NCBI GenBank assembly: GCA_040754375.1
Contig: JBFMCT010000018.1
Coordinates: forward strand, 1 to 58,503
DNA from: Actinomycetota bacterium
Lineage (GTDB): Bacteria > Actinomycetota > Acidimicrobiia > Acidimicrobiales > AC-14
DNA: 58,503 nt
Reading direction: 5' to 3'
Part shown: positions 41,593 through 50,281 of the stretch, in pieces
Position numbering within the stretch: position 1 is the stretch's first letter
How the letters are laid out: the number at the start of each line of letters is the position of its first letter
Position numbers and translations under genes: made by a program
Notes under the pieces: model-generated
Database searches by the model: none
What the model saw: the letters and a program-made list of their open reading frames with translations, nothing else
Told to the model about the DNA's origin: nothing

Positions 41593-42566
41593 TCCGGAGG
41601 GTTTGCCGACCAGCCGAAGTGGATGTGGCCTTGGTGGGCGTCGTCACTGAACACGCCGGGGCGGTCCGTCAGGTCGGGCCACGGGAGCCCGGTCTCGGTG
41701 GGGCGAGCGGGCGGGGACAGGTCGAGGGCGGCGATGGCGAAGGCTCGGGCGGCCCCCGACGAACGGCTGACGAGCTCGCCGGCGACGGCGTAGATGTCCA
41801 CGCCCCGGCCTACCCAGTGATTGGAGACCCGGTTGGTACCGGCCACGTACTGGCTGTGGCCGGTCTTGAGCACGCTGACCGCGATCGTGTGGCGCTCCAC
41901 GGCCCAGGCCAGCAGGTCGACGACGCGCTGGTCGATGATGCCGTCGAGCAGGTCCTGGCGGGCGCCGGGGGTGAGGGTCAGGTTCGGGTGGTCGACCAGT
42001 GCCCGGGCGTCACCGGGGGGGACGGAGCCAGCGGCCTCGTAGGTGGCGGCGATCTCCAGGACCTGGTCGACGTACCAGTCGGCGTGGTTGTAGTGCCAGA
42101 GCGCATTGCGCTCACGGCCGTCGCCGGCCCCGTTGGCGCACAGGTAGTTGGCCGCCCCCCAGATGGCGTCCACTGGGTTGTAGACGTCCCGGGCCCCGTC
42201 GCCGTCACCATCAACGCCGTAGGCCGCCCAGGTCGGTCCCAGGAACTGCATCGGGCCCATGGCGCCCGAGGAGTTGGCGCCGGAGTGGACCCCCGGCAAC
42301 GTGGACCGCCCGTGGTCACTCTCCACGCTCCCTACCGCGGCGAGCACGGACCATCGCATCGCGCACGTCGACTCGGCTGCCTCCCGGTAGACCGGCAGCA
42401 GGTCGGCGGGGATGTCGGCCAGGGCTGCCTCCGAGGGCCCGGCCACCGGGCGGGCGTCGGCCTCGGCCTGGGCCCCGAGGATGAGCATCACCAGGAGAAG
42501 GGCGGCGAGGGCCGCTGCCATGAACCCGACGGCGGCGACCGCAACCGCGGCGAGGACCAGCGTCAC
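41589..42566 (-). CDS. Membrane-anchored lytic transglycosylase with a C-terminal peptidase-like domain
   Basis: 325 aa from GTG 42566, which overlaps the lipoprotein stop by four bases. One N-terminal membrane helix (LVLAAVAVAAVGFMAAALAA) is followed by an SLT lysozyme-like domain (residues of about 65-190) with ESDHGRS at the catalytic Glu, SSGAMGPMQFLGPTWAAYG and YNPVDAIWGAANYL. The C-terminal part (TIAVSVLKTGHSQYV, SNHWVGRGVDIYAV, HQGHIHFGW) resembles an M15-type peptidase with a probable His/Asp metal site. Such enzymes open the wall for machines that cross it, here perhaps the adjacent Tad apparatus. Confidence 0.85.
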   Translation of the reverse strand: MTLVLAAVAVAAVGFMAAALAALLLVMLILGAQAEADARPVAGPSEAALADIPADLLPVYREAAESTCAMRWSVLAAVGSVESDHGRSTLPGVHSGANSSGAMGPMQFLGPTWAAYGVDGDGDGARDVYNPVDAIWGAANYLCANGAGDGRERNALWHYNHADWYVDQVLEIAATYEAAGSVPPGDARALVDHPNLTLTPGARQDLLDGIIDQRVVDLLAWAVERHTIAVSVLKTGHSQYVAGTNRVSNHWVGRGVDIYAVAGELVSRSSGAARAFAIAALDLSPPARPTETGLPWPDLTDRPGVFSDDAHQGHIHFGWSANPPE

Positions 42567-43240
42567 GTGACCTCCACGTCGACGACGGCCCACCTCTCGG
42601 CCTCCTCGTCCAGCACCAGCCGCAGCACGTAGAACGACAGGCGCGCAGGTCCGCTCCCCTCCGTCGAGACGCTCCACCGGCGCACCGACGCGGCCACGGT
42701 CGCGGTCACCCGGCTCTTGTCCACGATGACCAGCCCGACAACCTCGCCAAAGAACTGCGTCCCGCTGGCCCGCAGGTCATCGACCGCAGCCCCGGCCGTC
42801 CCGCCCGCGCCAGCCATAGCAAGGTCCTCGGCCAGCCGCCGGCTCGTGTACAGAGCGCGTCGAGCCGTCACTGCGTCCGGTTCCTCGGCCACCGAGAAGT
42901 TGGTCTGGACCATGAGGAACCGGGCGGCCACGACCTGAGCGACGAGCCACTCGTCGGCCCCGAGCGGCGGGAGCTGCGACCCGTCGGCTGAGGTACCCAG
43001 GGGCGGGAGACCGAGACCGCGGCGTCGGTCGTCGTCGAGGGGGACGGTTGCCCCGGCAGCCCCTGAGGGCTCTTCGTGATCGCCGTGGTCGCTGTGGTCG
43101 CCGTGGCTAGGCGGGGCTTCCACGACGGCACGCTGAGACGAAGGCGCGATCGATGTCGGCCCGGCAGGGGGACCTGGGCGCGGTACACCGCACGCTCCTA
43201 GGGTTGCGAGAACGGCCGCTACGACGGCTGGACGGCGCAT
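42563..43240 (-). CDS. Putative lipoprotein with His-rich segment
   Basis: 225 aa from ATG 43240. A lipobox-like LATLGAC near residue 17 predicts lipidation. Residues 45-60 hold SHGDHSDHGDHEE, a His/Asp-rich stretch that could bind metal. The C-terminal half is an NTF2-like or conjugation-type domain (WLVAQVVAARFLMVQ to RLVLDEEAERWAVVDVEVT). First gene of the operon lipoprotein-transglycosylase-HTH. Confidence 0.68.
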   Translation of the reverse strand: MRRPAVVAAVLATLGACGVPRPGPPAGPTSIAPSSQRAVVEAPPSHGDHSDHGDHEEPSGAAGATVPLDDDRRRGLGLPPLGTSADGSQLPPLGADEWLVAQVVAARFLMVQTNFSVAEEPDAVTARRALYTSRRLAEDLAMAGAGGTAGAAVDDLRASGTQFFGEVVGLVIVDKSRVTATVAASVRRWSVSTEGSGPARLSFYVLRLVLDEEAERWAVVDVEVT

Positions 43241-43293
43241 GCCACCAGAACTGGTGGGACCGGGAAGTACCGGTGGCCTCGCTGAAGACCCTG

Positions 43294-43299
43294 ATTGTA
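43294..43299 (-). promoter_or_regulatory. -10 element (TACAAT) of the reverse operon
   Basis: TACAAT on the minus strand about 54 bases before ATG 43240. It lies inside the palindromic operator-like site. Confidence 0.45.
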
Positions 43300-43310
43300 A
43301 GACTTTACAA
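43295..43310. promoter_or_regulatory. Palindromic operator-like site TTGTAAGACTTTACAA
   Basis: A perfect inverted repeat, TTGTAA-GACT-TTACAA, is the only A/T-rich patch in the 118-bp divergent gap between the reverse lipoprotein operon and the forward Tad operon. It overlaps the reverse -10 hexamer. Candidate ligands are the two HTH proteins of the locus. Confidence 0.6.
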
Positions 43311-43346
43311 CACGGGCGAATTGGCTTAGGGTCCCGGAACTGTGGC

Positions 43347-43352
43347 TACGGT
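43347..43352 (+). promoter_or_regulatory. -10 element (TACGGT), leaderless, start of the Tad locus
   Basis: TACGGT, then GCCGGC, then GTG 43359. Confidence 0.5.
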
Positions 43353-43358
43353 GCCGGC

Positions 43359-43589
43359 GTGGGGCGGAGGGTGGATGTCGATCTCCTCGTGGACGCGCGC
43401 CGGATCACGGAGCTGCTCGAGCTCAAGCGCGTCCAGCTCGTGCACTACTACCTGCGCACCGACCCGGAGTTCCCTCAGCCCGTGTTCACGCCGTCAGCGA
43501 CCACGGGCTCCTTCGTCTGGTACTGGCCGGATGTCCGGCGTTGGGCGGCCCGGCGGGGCCGGCTGCCGGCGGGCGGTCCGAAGCCCTAA
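43359..43589 (+). CDS. Small HTH DNA-binding protein
   Basis: About 76 aa from GTG 43359 (alternative GTG 43371 after GGAGG). The core LVDARRITELLELKRVQLVHYYLRTDPEFPQPVF, ending with FVWYWPDVRRWAARRGRLP, is that of the small AlpA/excisionase-type regulators. It lies directly beside the palindromic site and divergent from the transglycosylase operon, so self-regulation is likely. Confidence 0.7.
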   Translation: MGRRVDVDLLVDARRITELLELKRVQLVHYYLRTDPEFPQPVFTPSATTGSFVWYWPDVRRWAARRGRLPAGGPKP

Positions 43590-43726
43590 GGACGACCAAC
43601 CGGACCGTCGCCCCGCCACGGTGCACATTTCACCCTTGCCCGCTGAGCGGCCATCGTTCATTATGAGGCCACCTCTTTCGAAGGCGCGGAGAGGACGGCA
43701 GGAATGAGGACCGCGAAGGAAGGGCC

Positions 43727-44365
43727 GTGAGAACGGCCGTCAAGCCCGCCGGAGCTCAGCCGCTATCGCCCGCGCCCCGCCGCCGGCGGCGTATGAGCTT
43801 CGCGGCGGCAGCCCTCTCCATGATCGTGGCCGGTGCCGGCGTGACCGCGCTGGTGGTCCGAGGCAACGACCCGTCGCGGGCCGACCGGCTCGACGCCGGG
43901 ACCGGTAGGGCGGCAGCGCCCATGACCGACGAGGAGCGCGTCGAAGAAGCCATCAGGGGGTTCTTCCGGGTCGACGCCGAGGCCTTGGCCGTTCCCGACC
44001 CCAACCACCCACTCTTCTCCACGTACCTGGCCGAGCCGCAGCTCTCCGCGAGCGTGCAGGTGGTCAGGACTCTGGCCGACCGCGGCCTGGCGGCGCGGCC
44101 CATCCCGAACTCGGTCGCCGAGCGGCGCATCACCGTGGGCGAGGTCAGTGGGGGAAGGGCCACCGCCGAGATCTGCTCGGTAGATGACGGCCAGGTCGTT
44201 AACGCTCGCACCGGCGCGCCGGCGTTCGACTACCCCTCGGGCCAAGCGAGCACGGTGCTCTTTTCCGCCGACCTGGTGGACGAGTTCGGTTCTTGGAAGA
44301 TCACGACCCTGACACAGATGGAACGTTGGGAAGGCGTGGCGGGATGCGCGGTGGGCCGGCGGTAG
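43727..44365 (+). CDS. Membrane-anchored protein of unknown function
   Basis: 212 aa from GTG 43727 after GGAAGGGCC. A basic N-terminus (RRRRRMSF) precedes one membrane helix (AAAALSMIVAGAGVTALVV). The outer domain (ERVEEAIRGFFRVDAEALAV, VGEVSGGRATAEICSVDDG, SWKITTLTQMERWEGVAGC) resembles NTF2-like folds found in conjugation and Mce-associated proteins. The reading frame overlaps the next gene by 22 bases. Confidence 0.65.
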   Translation: MRTAVKPAGAQPLSPAPRRRRRMSFAAAALSMIVAGAGVTALVVRGNDPSRADRLDAGTGRAAAPMTDEERVEEAIRGFFRVDAEALAVPDPNHPLFSTYLAEPQLSASVQVVRTLADRGLAARPIPNSVAERRITVGEVSGGRATAEICSVDDGQVVNARTGAPAFDYPSGQASTVLFSADLVDEFGSWKITTLTQMERWEGVAGCAVGRR

Positions 44366-45297
44366 CGGTATCCCTCGCCGCCACGATCGCCCTTGCGGGC
44401 GCGGCCTCTGTTGGCGCGCAGACCTCCACTTCGCCCGGCATCACAGTGCCCAACGTCCACGACCTGACCGGGGCGGCAAGGAAGACCGCCGACAGCATCA
44501 GCGCCTCAGTTGAGCGCCTCGGCTCCCCGCAACCACCCCAGCCCGCGCCGGCCGCCCCCGGCCCACCCGAGGGCGGGACCGGAGCTACCCCGGGCCCCAG
44601 CGGCACGGGCGGGGGCGGGGGGGGCGGAGGTGGCGGCAACTCAGGCTCGGACGGCGACAGCCCGCGCCCGCCGCTCTTTGAGGGGTCGCCCTCGCTCGAC
44701 TGTCGCCACTGCGACCCCAACCTGTTCGAGAAGGGCGGCTTCGACGGTGCACCGCCTCCGGGCCCGGCCGCGCCTGCTGGGCCGCCGGGACCAGGGGCAC
44801 CGCCCGGACCGGCCCCCCGCACGCCGGCGGAGATCGCCTACGAGGTCGGGCAACGCACCCCGTTGCCGCCGCCGGCAGTGACGACGAGCCCGCCGGCCGA
44901 CGCCGATCAGCTCGTGAACCTGCCGACGTGGATGTGGGTCGCGAACTGGGGCCCCCAAACAGCATCGGCATCCGAGGGGGGGCTCACGGTCAACGTGGTG
45001 GCCACGCCCCGGTCGGTCACATGGCGGATGGGTGACGGCTCGGAACCGGTGGTGTGCGGGGCGGGGACGGCGTGGGACCCGGCCCTGCGGGAGGAGGAGC
45101 AGTCGTCGGACTGCGCCCACACCTACCGCCGCTCGTCGGCGGGCCAGCCGGGGCTCGCCTACTTCGCGTCGGCCACGGTGACCTGGGAGGCGACGTGGAC
45201 CGCGAGCAACGGTGAGAGCGGAAGCCTGGGGACGGCCAGCCGCACCACGGAGTTCCGAATGCGCGTGGCGGAAGGGCAGGCGGTGGTAGTCCGCTGA
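44344..45297 (+). CDS. Secreted Pro/Gly-rich protein with PKD-like domain
   Basis: 317 aa from ATG 44344; a signal peptide ends near SVGAQTS. A long Pro/Gly-rich linker (residues of about 60-190, including a Gly run) contains a CRHC pair. The C-terminal 120 residues (WMWVANWGPQTASA, VTWRMGDGSEPVVCGAG, CAHTYRRSSAG, ATVTWEATWTASNGESG) have the DGS/Cys-pair pattern of a PKD-like beta-sandwich. Probably a surface component of the Tad apparatus; I do not recognise a named family. Confidence 0.65.
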   Translation: MRGGPAVAVSLAATIALAGAASVGAQTSTSPGITVPNVHDLTGAARKTADSISASVERLGSPQPPQPAPAAPGPPEGGTGATPGPSGTGGGGGGGGGGNSGSDGDSPRPPLFEGSPSLDCRHCDPNLFEKGGFDGAPPPGPAAPAGPPGPGAPPGPAPRTPAEIAYEVGQRTPLPPPAVTTSPPADADQLVNLPTWMWVANWGPQTASASEGGLTVNVVATPRSVTWRMGDGSEPVVCGAGTAWDPALREEEQSSDCAHTYRRSSAGQPGLAYFASATVTWEATWTASNGESGSLGTASRTTEFRMRVAEGQAVVVR

Positions 45298-45349
45298 CAG
45301 CGCACAGCTGACGGCCGGAGGCGGCGGCACGAGGGAAGGAGACGGTGCA

Positions 45350-46033
45350 GTGGCGCTTGCTACGGCGCCCCGCAAAGGGGCGGGTACGGCGAGGACGGTG
45401 CAGGCCCCGGCACCGCCGGGAGCCAGGCGGCGGCGCCCGGTGCGGGCCATCGCCCTGGTGATGGTCGCCGCCCTCGGAGCTGCTGGCTCGGCCGCGCTCG
45501 TCGCCGACGCCGGGCAGCGGGAGCCGGTTCTGGTGTTGGCCCACACGGTGCCGGCGGGTGCCGTGATCACGAGCTCGGACTTGGCCGTCGCCGAGGTCGC
45601 CACCGGCTCGGGGCTGGAGGTGGTCCCGGCCGCCATGCGTCCTGAGGTCGTGGGGCGCACCGCGTCGGTGACCCTGGTGGCGGGCTCAGTTCTCGTGAGC
45701 GGGCATCTCGCCGAGCGTCTGGCCCCCGGCCCCGGGGAGTCGGTGCTGGCGGTCGTCCTCAAGGGGCCGCGTGTCCCCCCGGCCTCCTTGCGAGCAGGGG
45801 ACCAGGTCCAGATCGTCTACACGGCGGGGAACGTCGAGGCTGCTCGCGGCGACGGCCCAGCTCAGCTGGCGACAGTCCTGGGCCAGGCTCGGGTCCTCTC
45901 CGTCGAGCACACCGCCGACTCCGCGTCCAGCGTGCACGTGTCCCTGTCGGTGGGTTCGGCCTTGGCTCCCGCCGTCGCCGGAGCGGCAGCCGCGGAACGG
46001 GTCAGCATGGTCGTGCTCCCGGGCCAGCCATGA
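45350..46033 (+). CDS. SAF-domain protein (CpaB-like Flp pilus assembly protein)
   Basis: 227 aa from GTG 45350 after AGGGAAGGAGA. A basic N-terminus and one membrane helix are followed by the SAF domain (VLVLAHTVPAGAVITSSDLAV, residues of about 60-125) and a C-terminal region (GPRVPPASLRAGDQVQIVYT). CpaB proteins help form the periplasmic part of Tad/Flp systems. The stop overlaps the ATPase gene by four bases. Confidence 0.85.
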   Translation: MALATAPRKGAGTARTVQAPAPPGARRRRPVRAIALVMVAALGAAGSAALVADAGQREPVLVLAHTVPAGAVITSSDLAVAEVATGSGLEVVPAAMRPEVVGRTASVTLVAGSVLVSGHLAERLAPGPGESVLAVVLKGPRVPPASLRAGDQVQIVYTAGNVEAARGDGPAQLATVLGQARVLSVEHTADSASSVHVSLSVGSALAPAVAGAAAAERVSMVVLPGQP

Positions 46034-46839
46034 CCGTCGTCGCCATCTGGTCGGCGCGGGGCTCGCCCGGGGCGACGACCACCGCGCTCGCGCTGGCCGC
46101 GGCCTGGCCCCCGGGACGCAACGTCGTCGTCGTCGAGGCGGACGCGGCCGGCGGCGAGCTGGTGTGCCACATGGGCCTGTGGGCCGATCCGAGCCTGGTC
46201 ACCCTCGCCGCCCAGAGCCGCTCCTCGGTCACCACGGAGGGGCTCTGGGCTCACGCCCAGCCACTGGGCGACACCGGGGTGCGGGCCGTGGCTGCTCCCC
46301 CCGACCCTCGCCGGGCGTCGGCCGCGCTCAGCTCTCTCGCCCAGGCGAGCCTGGTCCATCCCGACACGTCCACCGGCGACCTTGACGTGGTCATCGACCT
46401 CGGCCGTCTCGACCCCGCTGGCCCTGCCGCGTCGGTGGCCGCCAACGCCCAGTGGTCCCTGGTGGTGGCGAGGCCCAACCTGGTGGAGGCCGCCCACGTA
46501 CGCGAGCGGGTCGGGACCCTGGGCCGGGAGGTGGGCCTGGTCGCGACCGGCACCGGGCCGTGGAGTGCCGACGAACTGGCCGAGTCTCTCGACCTGCGGC
46601 TGGTGGCCGCCCTCCCCTCTGACCCCCGAGCCGCCCGCGCCCTGGTGGGAGGCCGGTCCGGCCGTGGCTTGGCCAGGACGGCGCTGGTCCGCTCGGCCCA
46701 GGGCCTGGCCGCCGAGTTGGTGGCTGCCAGCCCATCGCCAGCCACGCCAACGTCCTCGGGCCCCTGCGGTCCTGCCCCGAACGACGCTCGTCCGTCCGTG
46801 GCCCAGTGGGTGCCGACAGGAGACCGGGCATGGCACTGA
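46030..46839 (+). CDS. CpaE/ParA-like ATPase
   Basis: 269 aa from ATG 46030. A deviant Walker A (ARGSPGATTTALALAAAW) opens the protein, then VVVVEADAAGGELVCHMG and DVVIDLGRLDP. MinD/ParA-type proteins of Tad loci (CpaE/TadZ) localise the secretion machine. The Lys of the usual KGGxGKT is replaced, so ATP use may be altered. Overlaps both neighbours. Confidence 0.83.
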   Translation: MTVVAIWSARGSPGATTTALALAAAWPPGRNVVVVEADAAGGELVCHMGLWADPSLVTLAAQSRSSVTTEGLWAHAQPLGDTGVRAVAAPPDPRRASAALSSLAQASLVHPDTSTGDLDVVIDLGRLDPAGPAASVAANAQWSLVVARPNLVEAAHVRERVGTLGREVGLVATGTGPWSADELAESLDLRLVAALPSDPRAARALVGGRSGRGLARTALVRSAQGLAAELVAASPSPATPTSSGPCGPAPNDARPSVAQWVPTGDRAWH

Positions 46840-48197
46840 GCGACCGCGAGCTCGACGACGTGGTGCGCCGGGCGCACGCCGAGGTCTCCGACGCCCGGGC
46901 CGCCCGCCTGAGGGCCGACGCCGAGGGAGGTCGCCCGGCCATGGACGCTGACGACCTCCGACAGCTCACCCAGGCCCTGCTGGGAATGGTGTTCGACCGC
47001 CTCGCCCGCGAGCGCATCGAGCAAGGGCTGGGGCCCATCGAGGCGGCCGACGAACAGCGAGTGGGCGCGGCGGTGCAGTCGATGGGCCGGCTCGGCTGGG
47101 TGATCGAGGAGCTGATGGCCGACCCCGAGGTCGAGAACATCGACATCAATGGGCCGGACGTGTGCTTCGTCAGCCGGGCCGACGGGTCAAAGACGCGCCT
47201 TCCCCACCCGATCGCCCGCAACAACGACGAGCTCGAGCGCTGGGTGCGCAACGCCGCCGCCCGCGTAGGCCTCAGCGAGCGCCGCTTCGACGAGGGCCGG
47301 CCCCACCTCATCCTCCGCCTTCCCGACGGCAGCCGGCTCTTCGCCTGCATGAGCGTGACCCAGGACGTGCACATCTCGATCCGGGTCCACCGCCACCCCC
47401 GGGTGACCCTTGACGAGTTGGTCGAGGGCGGGATGATGAGCCCGGAGCTGGGCGAGTTCCACCGCGCCTTGGTCCTGGGCCGCTTCAACCTCATCGTCAC
47501 CGGCGAGACCAACGCCGGCAAGACCACCCTGGTGCGGGCGCTGCTGAACGAGGCGCCGCCTGAGGAACGCCTCATCACCGTGGAGGACTCGTACGAGCTC
47601 GGCCTCGACCGCCTCGGTGACCGCCATCCCGACGTCGTCTCCCTCGAAGCGCGCGAAGCCAACGTCGAAGGGGCGGGGGAGATCACCATGGCCGATCTGG
47701 TGCGCATGGGCCTGCGGATGAACCCGACCAGGGTCATTGTCGGCGAGGTCAGAGGCCCTGAGCTGGTCCCAATGCTCCAGGCGATGACCCAGGGCTCAGA
47801 CGGCTCGATGGCGACTGTCCACTCAGATTCTTCGGGCGGCGCCTTTCAGCGATTGGCCATGTACGCCATCTGCGCCCCCGAGCACCTCGAGCCGCCGCAC
47901 ACCGCGCTCCTGGTGGCCCAGGCCGTCGACTTCATCATCCACATCAGCCACGTGCGGGAGCGCCGGGGCAACCGCCGGTTCATCTCGTCGGTCCGGGAGG
48001 TGACCGGCGCCCACGAACGGGGCATCGAGACCAACGAGGTCTTCGCCCCCGGGCCCGACGGCATCGCCTCGTCCGCTGGTGCCCATCCCCTGTCCCAGCG
48101 GTCCCTCGACCGTCTGGCCCGCGTCGGCTGGCACCTTCCGACCGCTGAACCATCGTTGCGCCCTGTCCGGGCCGCGGGAAGACGGAGCGCCCGGTGA
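46830..48197 (+). CDS. tadA: TadA/CpaF-type secretion ATPase
   Basis: 455 aa from ATG 46830. Landmarks: LMADPEVENIDINGPDVCFV, ARVGLSERRFDEGRPHL, the His box-containing LFACMSVTQDVHISIRVHRHPRVTLDEL, Walker A GETNAGKTTLVRAL near residue 225, ITVEDSYELGLD, ARVIVGEVRGPE-like Walker B (TRVIVGEVRGPE), and GSDGSMATVHSDS. It powers assembly of the pilus or secretion machine. Confidence 0.93.
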   Translation: MALSDRELDDVVRRAHAEVSDARAARLRADAEGGRPAMDADDLRQLTQALLGMVFDRLARERIEQGLGPIEAADEQRVGAAVQSMGRLGWVIEELMADPEVENIDINGPDVCFVSRADGSKTRLPHPIARNNDELERWVRNAAARVGLSERRFDEGRPHLILRLPDGSRLFACMSVTQDVHISIRVHRHPRVTLDELVEGGMMSPELGEFHRALVLGRFNLIVTGETNAGKTTLVRALLNEAPPEERLITVEDSYELGLDRLGDRHPDVVSLEAREANVEGAGEITMADLVRMGLRMNPTRVIVGEVRGPELVPMLQAMTQGSDGSMATVHSDSSGGAFQRLAMYAICAPEHLEPPHTALLVAQAVDFIIHISHVRERRGNRRFISSVREVTGAHERGIETNEVFAPGPDGIASSAGAHPLSQRSLDRLARVGWHLPTAEPSLRPVRAAGRRSAR

Positions 48198-49093
48198 GCC
48201 CGGCCGTCCTGGGCGCCGCCCTCACGGGCATGGTGGCGGCCGTAGCCGCGGTGGGTGCGGTGTGGGCCTTGCAGCCGGCGGGGTCCCGGCCTTCCCTCCC
48301 GGTCGGGCCGCCTCGGCGCCTCCCCGACCGCTTGGGCACGCGGGTGGGCCTGGGGCTCGCAGCAGCCCTCTTGGTGCTCCTTGCCACCCGCTGGCCGGTG
48401 GCCACTGCCCTGGCCGCTGCCGGTGGGTTCGCGGCACCCGGGGCTGCCCGTGGGACCCGTCGGCGGCGCAGCTCGCTGGCCCGCATCGACGCCGTGGCCA
48501 CCTGGACCGAGATGCTTCGTGACGTCCTGGGCTCAGGGAGCGGCCTGGCTCAGGCCGTGCTCATCACCGCCGAGGTGGCGCCACATGCGATCGAAGACGA
48601 GCTGCGTCGGCTCGCAGCCCGAGCCGGCCGGGGGGAGGACATGGTGGCGTCCCTACGCTCGTTCGCGGCGGAGCTGGACGACCCAGTGGCCGACAAGGTG
48701 GTCGCCGCCCTCATCCTCGCCAGCCGGCGCAGCGCCGGCGAGTTGGGTGACCTCCTCTCGACGCTCGCGGAGGTGAGCCGCGACAACGCCGCCATGCTGC
48801 GCAAGGTCGATGCCGGGCGCGCCCGGGTGCGGTCGTCGATGCGGCTCATCACCGGGTTCACAGTGGCCTTCTCGCTCGTGTTCGTGTTGGCGGACCGCGA
48901 CTACGTCGAGGCCTACCAAAGCTTCACCGGCCAGCTCGTACTGTGCGCGGTCGCCGGCCTCTTCGTGGCCGCGCACACCTGGACCCTGCGCGCCACCGGC
49001 GAACGTCAACCCGATGGGCTGCTGGGAGGCGTCGACCCCGATGCCGCTGCCGCCCACCACGCCGAGCCGCCGTGGTGGGGAGGCCGCCAATGA
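48194..49093 (+). CDS. TadB-type inner-membrane protein (T2SS F domain)
   Basis: 299 aa from GTG 48194 (four-base overlap). N-terminal membrane helices, then the cytoplasmic F domain with WTEMLRDVLGSGSGLAQAVL, LILASRRSAGELGDLL and a C-terminal membrane pair (LITGFTVAFSLVFVLAD, LVLCAVAGLFVAAHTW). Platform protein of the Tad machine, paired with the next gene. Confidence 0.88.
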   Translation: MSPAVLGAALTGMVAAVAAVGAVWALQPAGSRPSLPVGPPRRLPDRLGTRVGLGLAAALLVLLATRWPVATALAAAGGFAAPGAARGTRRRRSSLARIDAVATWTEMLRDVLGSGSGLAQAVLITAEVAPHAIEDELRRLAARAGRGEDMVASLRSFAAELDDPVADKVVAALILASRRSAGELGDLLSTLAEVSRDNAAMLRKVDAGRARVRSSMRLITGFTVAFSLVFVLADRDYVEAYQSFTGQLVLCAVAGLFVAAHTWTLRATGERQPDGLLGGVDPDAAAAHHAEPPWWGGRQ

Positions 49094-49998
49094 GCCCGCT
49101 CCTGTGGGCCCTGGGGGCCGGCGGGTTGGCCGGGTTGGCCCTGGTGGGGGCGTGGCGGTCGGCGTTCCCTCGCCCCGTCGCCCTCGCCGACGCCCTGGAT
49201 GCCGTGGGCCGGGTGCCACCACCAGCGGAGCCCGAACCCCCCGCCGGGCTCACCGGGCTCTGGGCGGCGCGCCTGGGCCGTGCCCTGCGCGGGACGGCCG
49301 GCTCCCTTGGCCTCGACCCAGTCCGGCTGGCACCTGACCTCGGCGTGGTGGGCCGTCCCCTCGAGCACCACCTCGGGGCCAAGGCGGTGGCGGCCATCGT
49401 GGGCTTCGCCCTCCCTGTCTTGTGGGTGTGGGCCATGGCCCGGATGGGCGTTGTGGCCCTTGGTCCGGGCCTAGCCCTCACCGCGGGGCTCGGGCTCGGG
49501 GCAGCAGGCTGGTTGTTGCCCGACCTCCTCCTGCGCAGCGAGGCCGCTGAGCGCCGCAGGGCATTCGTGTCGGCATTCAGCACCTACCTGGACATGGTGG
49601 CGGTGTCATTGGCTGGCGGGGTCGGCGTGGAGGGGGCGCTTGCCGATGCGGCACGGATCGGTCGGGGCCGCGAAGCGGCCGTGCTGCGTGCCGCCCTCGA
49701 GGAGGCGAGGCGCTCGGGGAGAAGCCAGTGGGACGAGATGCGGGCCCTGGGGGCCGAGTTGGGCGTGGACGACCTCGTCGAGGTGGCGGCCACGGTCTCG
49801 CTCGCGGGTACTGAGGGGGCAAGGGTCCGCCGGTCCCTGGAGGCCAAGGCCCGCTCCATGAGAGCCCGGGAGCTGGCCGACGCCCAGGCCAAGGCCGAGG
49901 CCGCGACCGAGCGCATGGCGATCCCCACCGCACTGCTGATGCTCGGCTTCCTCCTTCTAGTCGGCTACCCCGCGCTCATGGCCGTGCTGGGGACCTGA
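49090..49998 (+). CDS. TadC-type inner-membrane protein (T2SS F domain)
   Basis: 302 aa from ATG 49090, overlapping TadB by four bases. It has membrane helices at both ends (LLWALGAGGLAGLALVGAW, IPTALLMLGFLLLVGYPALMAVLG) and an F domain with FVSAFSTYLDMVAVSLAGGVGVEGAL. Second platform protein of the Tad machine. Confidence 0.88.
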   Translation: MSPLLWALGAGGLAGLALVGAWRSAFPRPVALADALDAVGRVPPPAEPEPPAGLTGLWAARLGRALRGTAGSLGLDPVRLAPDLGVVGRPLEHHLGAKAVAAIVGFALPVLWVWAMARMGVVALGPGLALTAGLGLGAAGWLLPDLLLRSEAAERRRAFVSAFSTYLDMVAVSLAGGVGVEGALADAARIGRGREAAVLRAALEEARRSGRSQWDEMRALGAELGVDDLVEVAATVSLAGTEGARVRRSLEAKARSMRARELADAQAKAEAATERMAIPTALLMLGFLLLVGYPALMAVLGT

Positions 49999-50077
49999 CC
50001 GAGCAAGAGGCTCACGACCACATCCGCAAGAAGGAAGGCGATCCCCGAAACAGCACCCGAGAGAAAGGCAAGTGAGA

Positions 50078-50281
50078 ATGACCGAGCTGACGTTCCTCTG
50101 GGCGTTCATACAGGCCCACGCCGCCGAGCTGCGCCGGATCCGGCGCGACGAGCGGGGGGCGGTGACTCTCGAGCAGGTGGTGATGAGCGCCATCCTCGTT
50201 GCCGCCGCCCTTGCAGCTGGGACGATCATCTACAACCTGGCCGTCAACAAGGCCGGCGGCATCAGCACCGACACCCCCTAA
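50078..50281 (+). CDS. Flp-type pilin-like protein
   Basis: 67 aa from ATG 50078, nine bases after AAAGG (GTG 50072 is the alternative). RRDERGAVTLEQVVMSAILVAAALAAG shows a class III prepilin pattern: basic leader, a Gly-Ala junction, Glu at about position +5, then a long hydrophobic helix. Likely the main subunit. The TadE-like gene starts at the base after its stop. Confidence 0.8.
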   Translation: MTELTFLWAFIQAHAAELRRIRRDERGAVTLEQVVMSAILVAAALAAGTIIYNLAVNKAGGISTDTP

